Below, one piece after another: positions 58,083-64,000 of a DNA stretch of 64,000 nucleotides; position 1 is the stretch's first letter, and every line of letters begins with the position of its first letter. The position numbers and the translations under genes are program-made. The stretch comes from Lachnospiraceae bacterium (GTDB lineage: Bacteria; Bacillota; Clostridia; Lachnospirales; Lachnospiraceae), in the NCBI GenBank assembly GCA_017509985.1, contig JAFWOE010000023.1, forward strand, positions 62,001 through 126,000. The letters are read 5' to 3'. The notes under the pieces are model-generated. The model ran no database searches. It was not told where the DNA came from and saw nothing but the letters and a program-made list of their open reading frames with translations.

Positions 58083-59720
58083 TTATTCGGCTGCGGTCAT
58101 TCTGGCGTCGCGGGACAGATGATCCGCGATACGTTCGAAGTTCAGAAGGATGTCTGTAAAGTATGTACCGATCGATACTTTGGAGGCATCCTTTTTCAGC
58201 CTCTCCAGATGGGATTCCCTGTACCGGCTGCAGTCCGAAACGAGTTTTTTCTCCAGTTCAACAACTTTTCTGGCGACCTCTTTATCCCCGGTGTAAAACA
58301 GTTCTTCCGAAATCTCCAGCAGGCCAAGGGTCTGCGCGGAGAGATCCTGAAGCTGGGCCATACCGGCTTCGGAAAGCTCGCTTCCGCTGTCCCACATCTT
58401 TTTTATGCTGATAACCATGTGATAGATATGGTCTGTGATGTTTTCCACATCCGAAATGACGCGGATCAGATAGGAAAGCTCTTTGCTTTCCCGGTCTGTC
58501 AGACTGCTGGAAGAAAGCGTGGAAAGATAACTGTCGATCTCGTCCCGATAGACGTCGACCATTTCTTCCGCTTCGTGTACGGATTCGGCTGTGTCTTCGT
58601 TCCAGTCCTTCAGAAGGGAGACCCCGTCCTTAAAGGAATCCACACTGGCTTTAATGCATTCGCCGGTACGCATCCTGCATTGTGAAAGCGCCAGGGACGG
58701 AGTTGCAAGGAAGCGTTTGTCCAGCAGCGCTTTTTTGAAGTCTTTCGGTTCGCGCACAAAGATCCGGCTTGCCTTCTCGAAAAGATTTCTCGCGGGCAGC
58801 TGCCAGACGGAACAGATCAGCTTATAGCCGGTGTGTGTGATCGCAAGCGTTACGGGGGTTGCCAGCGAGGCGATAAACGGCAGCGAGCCGGTGCCTCTAA
58901 GGATCATGTAAACCGGCATGGTCACGATCGCCCCGGTGAGGTTCAGCGCGAGATTGATATGTGCGGCCCTCCTCGCGTCATAGGAGGTTCCCGAGGAGGC
59001 GATCATTACCGGAACGACCTGTCCGAGATTGATGCCGATGATCATCGGGATCGCTACTTCGTACGTGATATCACCGGCCAGCGCTAGCGCCTGGACGATA
59101 CCGACCGAAGCCGAAGAACTCTGCATGACTGCTGCAAGTACTGCACCGACGATAAAGCTTAAGAGCGGATTGGAAAGTGCTGTAATGATGGCTGTGAACT
59201 GAGGCATCTCTCCAAGTTCGGACATGGAAGAAGACATCGTCGTCATTCCGTACATGAGAAGGGCAAAACCGATCAGTATCGCTCCGATATCCTGCCTTTT
59301 ATGTTTTTTTGAAAAACGGTAAAGGAGCACTCCGACAAAGATAAGGATCGGAGTGAAAGAAGCCGGTTTCAGAAGCTTCAGTACAAAACTGACGCCGTCG
59401 ATACTGCTTAAACTGATGATCCAGGCGGTAACGGTGGTACCGAGGTTCGCGCCGATGATCAGCGGAATAGACTGAATAAGGGAAAGCATCTGAGCGTTGA
59501 CAAAGCTCAGGATCATAACATTGGTTGCGGTGGATGACTGAATGATCATCGTGACCGCGCATCCGACAAGGAATCCCTTCAGCGGATTCGATGTGACTTT
59601 CGAAAGAATGACCCTCATCTGACTGCCGGTGAGCTTTTTCAGGGCATCACCCATATAGGTCATGCCGAACAGAAAGAGGGCTATTCCGCCTAAGAGTGAC
59701 AATACGTCAAAGAAATCCAT
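58083..59720 (-). CDS. Na/Pi cotransporter family protein with PhoU-like domain
   Basis: The 545-residue protein has about nine helices with the inverted QSSTATNVM and QSSSASVGI motifs of the NptA/YjbB group. A C-terminal PhoU-like helical domain starts at about residue 340. It probably moves phosphate with sodium. GGGGAGG precedes the ATG. It is convergent with barstar and ends 13 bases away. A phosphate-dependent regulator site is not evident. Confidence 0.9.
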   Translation of the reverse strand: MDFFDVLSLLGGIALFLFGMTYMGDALKKLTGSQMRVILSKVTSNPLKGFLVGCAVTMIIQSSTATNVMILSFVNAQMLSLIQSIPLIIGANLGTTVTAWIISLSSIDGVSFVLKLLKPASFTPILIFVGVLLYRFSKKHKRQDIGAILIGFALLMYGMTTMSSSMSELGEMPQFTAIITALSNPLLSFIVGAVLAAVMQSSSASVGIVQALALAGDITYEVAIPMIIGINLGQVVPVMIASSGTSYDARRAAHINLALNLTGAIVTMPVYMILRGTGSLPFIASLATPVTLAITHTGYKLICSVWQLPARNLFEKASRIFVREPKDFKKALLDKRFLATPSLALSQCRMRTGECIKASVDSFKDGVSLLKDWNEDTAESVHEAEEMVDVYRDEIDSYLSTLSSSSLTDRESKELSYLIRVISDVENITDHIYHMVISIKKMWDSGSELSEAGMAQLQDLSAQTLGLLEISEELFYTGDKEVARKVVELEKKLVSDCSRYRESHLERLKKDASKVSIGTYFTDILLNFERIADHLSRDARMTAAE

Positions 59721-59895
59721 TTTTTCCTCCCCGCACTTCCGATGAGTGCGACATCGGGTCTTCCTACCCGATCTTTCTAACCACTAAATTCCAATCCTTT
59801 TATAAATCAGGATCAGAGAGCTGTCAAGAAAAGAGACCGATTTCGCTTTTTGTCACAAACGGCGGCCACGATTGATCGTTGTTTTATGTCTATTT

Positions 59896-61161
59896 TTACT
59901 TCTTCTTAAAATATTTCAGCTTCAGGTTGGTGCTGTAAAAGTCCTTGGTGGAGCAGCCGGCCCTTCCGCCTCCTGCACAGGCACAGGCACACGCGCACGC
60001 ACAGGAGCTGGCACAGGCGCAGGAACTGCTCGCGCATCCGCCTCCGCCGCGGGAGCCGCCGCCCGAACTTCTGCTTCCGGAGCTGCTGTGTGACCGTGAG
60101 GACGGGATGATGATCGGTACGACATTGACCCGTACATAGGTATTGGGGTCGTGTTCGTAGCGATAGGTCCCGCTGGTCGTTTTTCCGCGGATCGCCTGTT
60201 CTTCGGCGGGGATATCCTTTTCTTCAATTATTTCCTCGCTCTTGATAAAGCTGCGTCCGCAGTATTCGCAGTTATCCTTACCCTCCGGACGCGGGGCGCC
60301 GCAGCCCTGGCAGGTCGGATAATATTCGATCTTTGTGCGGGTGATCTTTTTCTGGTTCGGGGCGCTGAAATTGGCGGAGTCAACAAAGTGTCTGACGCTT
60401 TTTACGATCCAGCGGATAATGAGGAACATAAAGACGAGCACGATAAGCCCGCCGATCCAGCCGTAGTCATCATCGTTTCCATAGCCGCCATTGTCAGGAT
60501 CCCCATCCGAGCCCTGCTGGATCATTTTGGTGTCGTCAAACGCGAAGGCATCGTTCGGATAGACGACCTGGACGGAGAAGGTTTCCCCTTTTGCAAGAGA
60601 AGAGGACCAGACATTGTATCCGTTCTTTATCTCGCAGGACGGCGCCCAGCTGGCCATTTTATCGCTGTTCCAGCGGAGGGTCAGGTCGTCTACACGGATG
60701 TCGTCGAACCATCCCGGGGTGAACCGGAAGACCGTTTCTCCCTCGGTCAGCATGTTCATTTCATACATATAATCCTGGACGACTTCGAAATCGAACCGGA
60801 CCACTTCACCTTCAAAATATTCCCGGTCGAAGTCGATCCGGAGATTCGAACCTTCCGAAGATGAATAGGAAATATCCGAGACGGTGTCGCTTAAACCGCG
60901 GTACGATACATAGTGGCTGTTCGGGATGCCGATCGTGACCCAGGAAAGGGGACCGTACGAATCCGAATCCAGTACTTTCCATTCGATGTGATAGACCATG
61001 TTCAGTGTGGCGTCCTCATTCACATCCACGGTGATCTCATAGCGCAGGATCTCGTCCAGGTCATCGGAGGCATAGGCCTTCTGTGTGAAGAAACAGAAAG
61101 TCAGCAGGACGCAAAAGGTAAGGAAAACCGGCAGCAGCGCTCTTTTTATCGTGTTGTTCAT
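59896..61161 (-). CDS. DUF2207-like membrane protein with alternating Cys-Ala tail
   Basis: The 421-residue protein has a signal peptide or first helix, an extracellular DUF2207-like domain and one membrane helix near residue 250. A zinc-ribbon-like CQGC...CEYC follows, then a Gly/Ser-rich linker. The tail has nine cysteines at about 377, 382, 384, 388, 390, 392, 394, 396 and 403, with CACACACACAGGGRAGCS. I chose the ATG at 61161, with AGGTGG upstream. It overlaps the stop of the radical SAM/SPASM gene by 4 bases (ATGA), so the two are coupled. The Cys tail is a plausible target of that enzyme. Confidence 0.8.
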   Translation of the reverse strand: MNNTIKRALLPVFLTFCVLLTFCFFTQKAYASDDLDEILRYEITVDVNEDATLNMVYHIEWKVLDSDSYGPLSWVTIGIPNSHYVSYRGLSDTVSDISYSSSEGSNLRIDFDREYFEGEVVRFDFEVVQDYMYEMNMLTEGETVFRFTPGWFDDIRVDDLTLRWNSDKMASWAPSCEIKNGYNVWSSSLAKGETFSVQVVYPNDAFAFDDTKMIQQGSDGDPDNGGYGNDDDYGWIGGLIVLVFMFLIIRWIVKSVRHFVDSANFSAPNQKKITRTKIEYYPTCQGCGAPRPEGKDNCEYCGRSFIKSEEIIEEKDIPAEEQAIRGKTTSGTYRYEHDPNTYVRVNVVPIIIPSSRSHSSSGSRSSGGGSRGGGGCASSSCACASSCACACACACAGGGRAGCSTKDFYSTNLKLKYFKKK

Positions 61162-62546
61162 TTCTGTTCCACCTGCCTTTCTTTCCAGATCCGGAGCGGG
61201 CATTCGCATCGCATGGACGCGGAGAATTTCCGGCGTTCACGGCAGCCTTCGCTTTCCCAGATCGTTTCCCAGTCGTCGTTCAGGAAGTTTCCGAATACGG
61301 AGCCGGTCAGCCAGCTCTGGCAGGGAACGACGTTCCCTCCGGGCGTAATGGCCATATTGCTTAAGGCCGCGCCGCAGTTCGGCGTACTGATCCCGAGTTC
61401 CCTGCAGAAGTCATCGTCGACCCATCCCGGCGATGTAAAGCTGATCTCCATTCCGTTTTCAAAGCAGAAGGCAACGCTTTCCCGCAGGATCTCCCGGAGC
61501 TTTGCGTGTTCCAGCTGCAGGCTGATCGATTCTTCCCCTGCGGCATTTCCGGTCGTGATCAGGCCGGAACAGGTAACGTAAGATACGCCTTTTTCGTGAA
61601 GGAATTTCAGAGTCTCAACATAATCGCTGTTCAGCGTACATAAAGGAGTATTGATGCTGAGGTTCAGCCCGGCCGCCAGCGCGTTTTCGATCCCGGCAAC
61701 GGTTTCCCTGTAGCGGGGTGCGCCGACCAGGCGGTTGTGCACCTCTTCTTTATCCGAGTAAAATGTGATCTGTACGCTGTCCAGCGAGGCTTCCTTCAGC
61801 TTCTGACAGTATTCCGGGGTCAGCCGGATGCCGTTTGTGTTCAGCCTTGTTACGAACCAGGCGGCATGGGCGATCAGTTCGGGCAGATCTTCCCGCATGG
61901 TCGGCTCTCCGCCGGTGAAAGTCACCTGTGGAATGCCGATTTCGCGGCATTTATCCAGGACCGCCTTCCATTCATCCGTAGTCAGTTCTTCTTCCGAAGA
62001 TTCATCCTGACCGGCAGCATAGCAGTGGATGCAGTTCTGGTTGCAGTGCCAGCTGCCGTTTTTTGTCATTGCGCTTACCAGCAGATCCATCCGGTGCGGC
62101 GCCCTCATATACGGTGCGTACTGACCGATATTCATATAGGCGATATCCTCTTCGACCGGCTGCCCGTATGCGATCTGCGTGAACGTTTTCATGATACGGT
62201 AGATATCATTTTTCAGCCGTTTGCGGGTGATCAGGGGATACACCTTTTTCACTTCGGTGCAGGTGCGCTCTACGATCTCATCCACCTCTTCCTGCGTGAC
62301 TTCACGGCCGTGATATTTGTTGATCTCTTCGATCAGCGCCGCCAGGAGGATGCTCCACGAGATATTGACGGGGATCAGATCCATTCCGTTGATGATCGCA
62401 ATACTCGCAAACAGTTCTCCTTCCTGAACTTTCGGCGGCACAAGATGAATGCGCACGACCCCGGGCCCTTCCGGATTCAGCGTCGTGTGTCGGACTTCCT
62501 GAAAATATTTTTCGGCAAATGCCAGTTCCCGCTTGGTTGCTTTCAT
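61158..62546 (-). CDS. Radical SAM protein with SPASM-type C-terminal region
   Basis: The 462-residue protein has an N-terminal region of about 160 residues that could include a peptide-recognition domain. The radical SAM core has CNQNCIHC (Cys168, 172, 175) and TGGEP at 211-215. The C-terminal part ends in several cysteines (CGAALSNMAITPGGNVVPC, and CRERRKFSASMRCECPL), as in SPASM or twitch domains of peptide-modifying enzymes. AAAGGAAG precedes the ATG. Its stop overlaps the start of the Cys-tail membrane protein. It may modify that protein; this is inferred from coupling. Confidence 0.85.
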   Translation of the reverse strand: MKATKRELAFAEKYFQEVRHTTLNPEGPGVVRIHLVPPKVQEGELFASIAIINGMDLIPVNISWSILLAALIEEINKYHGREVTQEEVDEIVERTCTEVKKVYPLITRKRLKNDIYRIMKTFTQIAYGQPVEEDIAYMNIGQYAPYMRAPHRMDLLVSAMTKNGSWHCNQNCIHCYAAGQDESSEEELTTDEWKAVLDKCREIGIPQVTFTGGEPTMREDLPELIAHAAWFVTRLNTNGIRLTPEYCQKLKEASLDSVQITFYSDKEEVHNRLVGAPRYRETVAGIENALAAGLNLSINTPLCTLNSDYVETLKFLHEKGVSYVTCSGLITTGNAAGEESISLQLEHAKLREILRESVAFCFENGMEISFTSPGWVDDDFCRELGISTPNCGAALSNMAITPGGNVVPCQSWLTGSVFGNFLNDDWETIWESEGCRERRKFSASMRCECPLRIWKERQVEQK

Positions 62547-62740
62547 ATTCTTCCTTTCAGATGAATTTGTTTTCTGTTTTTATAGATTATATCAGAACCT
62601 TCTTCTTTTTTGAATATATGCCTCCGTAAAAAACACTTCTTCCGCCCTGCTTCGACGGGCCCTTTATGCTCTTCCCCTGCGGGATCAGGACATGTTATAA
62701 TACTTATATATTTAATGAAATCAGGAGCAGGAGTACAGCG

Positions 62741-64000
62741 TTGTCCCTCAGACTGGTCGCCGGAAGCTCCGGCAGCGGAAAATCATACAGGATCTTTAAT
62801 GAGATCATTCAACGATCGCTTGAACATGCAGAAGAGCGTTTCTTTTTCATTGTTCCGGATCAGTATACGATGCAGACCCAGAAAGAGCTGGTGCGGCTGC
62901 ATCCGTCGCACAGCATCCTGAACATTGACGTGCTGAGCTTCAGCCGGCTGGCGGCCAGGGCGTTTGACGAGACCGGTTTTGATCCCGGAACGATCCTTGA
63001 GGACATGGGAAAGACCCTGCTACTCCAGAAGGTGATCTGGGACCGGAAAAAAGCACTTCCGATCCTGGCAAAAACGCTGGAACGCCCGGGCGGGATCGAA
63101 AAGATGAAATCTCTGGTCTCGGAACTGATGCAGTACCGTATAACACCGGAGGAACTGAAAGAATACTCGGAAGAGGAACTCTCTCCCCTGCTGTCTGCCA
63201 AACTGTCCGAGGCGGGTCTGATCTACGACGCCCTGAAGGAAAAGATCGCCGGAAAATACCTGGCAGCAGAGGAGATCTGTGAAGCGCTGAGCAAAGTGCT
63301 TCCGGAGTCAAAGATTCTGGATGACAGTATCGTTGTTTTTGACGGGTTCACAGGTTTTGTGCCGACCCAGCTGCCGGTGGTCCGGGAGATCCTGAAAAAA
63401 GCCAAAGAAGTGATCACCGTGATCACCGCAGACGAAAAAGCCGGCCTGATCCGGAAAAGCTCTCCTGCCAACCTGTTCCACATGAGCCACGAAATGGCGG
63501 CCGGCCTGGCCGGCATGGCAAAGGAAGAAGGAATCGAAATCCTCGGACCGGAATACATCGATGCGAAAGAAGGAAGGTTTAAAGACAGCGAAGCCCTGGC
63601 ATTTCTGGAACGGGAACTGTTCCGGTATACCGGCAGAAAATATGAAAAAGAACAGAACGATATCCGTGTGATCTGTGCCGAAAACACTGAAGGAGAAGCG
63701 GCTGCCGCAGCAGCGCTGATCCGGAATCTGGTGCGGACGAAAGGATACCGATACGGGGATTTTGCCGTGATCTGCTCGGACATCCGGCTGTACGGACGGA
63801 GAATGCGCAGCTGCATGGAAGACTGCGGCATCCCCTGCTTCCTGGATGAAAAACAGTCGGTGCTGGCCAATCCCTTCATCGGTTTCCTGCGCGGGGCGGC
63901 GGCAATGATCGATGAAGATTTCTCTTATGACAGTGTATTCTCTTATTTTCGAAGCGGCTTTTCCGGCCTGACGGTCGAAGAAGTCGACCGGATGGAGAAC
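62741..64000 (+). CDS. addB: AddB, helicase-nuclease subunit (5' part)
   Basis: This is the first 420 residues of AddB, the B subunit of the AddAB helicase-nuclease that processes DNA ends for recombination. The Walker A-like motif is AGSSGSGKS, and FIVPDQYTMQTQKEL and LNIDVLSFSRLA are typical. The start is TTG with AGGAGCAGGAG upstream. TATAAT lies at about 62696. The gene continues past the window edge; addA would be expected downstream. The C-terminal nuclease and iron-sulfur cysteines are not in the window. Confidence 0.92.
   Translation, partial: MSLRLVAGSSGSGKSYRIFNEIIQRSLEHAEERFFFIVPDQYTMQTQKELVRLHPSHSILNIDVLSFSRLAARAFDETGFDPGTILEDMGKTLLLQKVIWDRKKALPILAKTLERPGGIEKMKSLVSELMQYRITPEELKEYSEEELSPLLSAKLSEAGLIYDALKEKIAGKYLAAEEICEALSKVLPESKILDDSIVVFDGFTGFVPTQLPVVREILKKAKEVITVITADEKAGLIRKSSPANLFHMSHEMAAGLAGMAKEEGIEILGPEYIDAKEGRFKDSEALAFLERELFRYTGRKYEKEQNDIRVICAENTEGEAAAAAALIRNLVRTKGYRYGDFAVICSDIRLYGRRMRSCMEDCGIPCFLDEKQSVLANPFIGFLRGAAAMIDEDFSYDSVFSYFRSGFSGLTVEEVDRMEN

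Noticed and set aside
59953-60033. A CA/GT-rich simple repeat
   Set aside because: It encodes the alternating Cys-Ala tail of a membrane protein in frame, so I treat it as protein sequence, not a microsatellite.

Overview
The window looks like chromosomal DNA of an anaerobic clostridial bacterium, probably Lachnospiraceae or a close relative. I infer this from the strong GGAGG-type ribosome binding sites, frequent TTG and GTG starts, a superoxide reductase, an LCP cell-wall protein, FeoB-associated Cys-rich peptides, AddB, many clostridial-type lipoproteins and many radical SAM enzymes. I see no transposase, integrase, phage gene or CRISPR array. The genes are dense and mostly intact. Exceptions are a radical SAM gene split by a one-base shift in an A tract, and two genes cut by the window edges.

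Layout. 1-4.8 kb: end of a metal ABC permease, a fused FeoA-FeoB iron transporter with its Cys-rich partner, and a 5'-nucleotidase. 4.8-13 kb: a glycine-riboswitch-controlled alanine/glycine symporter, a glutamate-cysteine ligase/amidohydrolase pair, a DUF4349 lipoprotein, the broken radical SAM gene, a PAP2 phosphatase and an MFS carrier. 13-16.6 kb: a second iron system (two FeoA-like proteins, FeoB, Cys-rich peptide) behind a promoter with a TTAGC-N4-GCTAA palindrome. 16.6-24.3 kb: PadR/DUF2812 pair with operator repeats, YitT, an alkyltransferase-PgeF fusion, a zincin, LCP, an RNA methyltransferase, MerR/YbjQ, superoxide reductase and tRNA-Ala. 24.4-32.3 kb: an acidic lipoprotein, MscS, NhaC, MATE, a vitamin B6-type ECF component with its kinase, and a small radical SAM protein. 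32.4-42.6 kb: an oligopeptide ABC operon whose binding protein appears circularly permuted, then HAD, GNAT, MATE and esterase genes.

42.7-52.1 kb is the most unusual part. A TPP riboswitch with its own promoter and terminator precedes a tightly packed gene run: NifB-like radical SAM protein, ThiY/ThiX/ThiZ-type ABC importer, NifD-like, NifK-like and NifH-like proteins, and a PflX-like radical SAM protein. A NifX-domain/FKBP fusion lies just upstream. NifH keeps both cluster cysteines, NifK keeps three P-cluster-type cysteines, and NifD keeps these plus the cysteine that holds the active-site cofactor in nitrogenase. NifE, NifN, NifV and an obvious cofactor histidine are missing. I read this as a nitrogenase-like reductase system switched on by thiamine pyrophosphate shortage. 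Its substrate is unknown and may be the pyrimidine-type compound brought in by the importer.

52-64 kb: a MacB-type ABC ATPase with a coiled-coil FtsX permease, a lipoprotein barnase with its barstar inhibitor, a Na/Pi cotransporter, a second candidate novel system (radical SAM/SPASM enzyme overlapping a membrane protein with an alternating Cys-Ala tail), and the start of addB.
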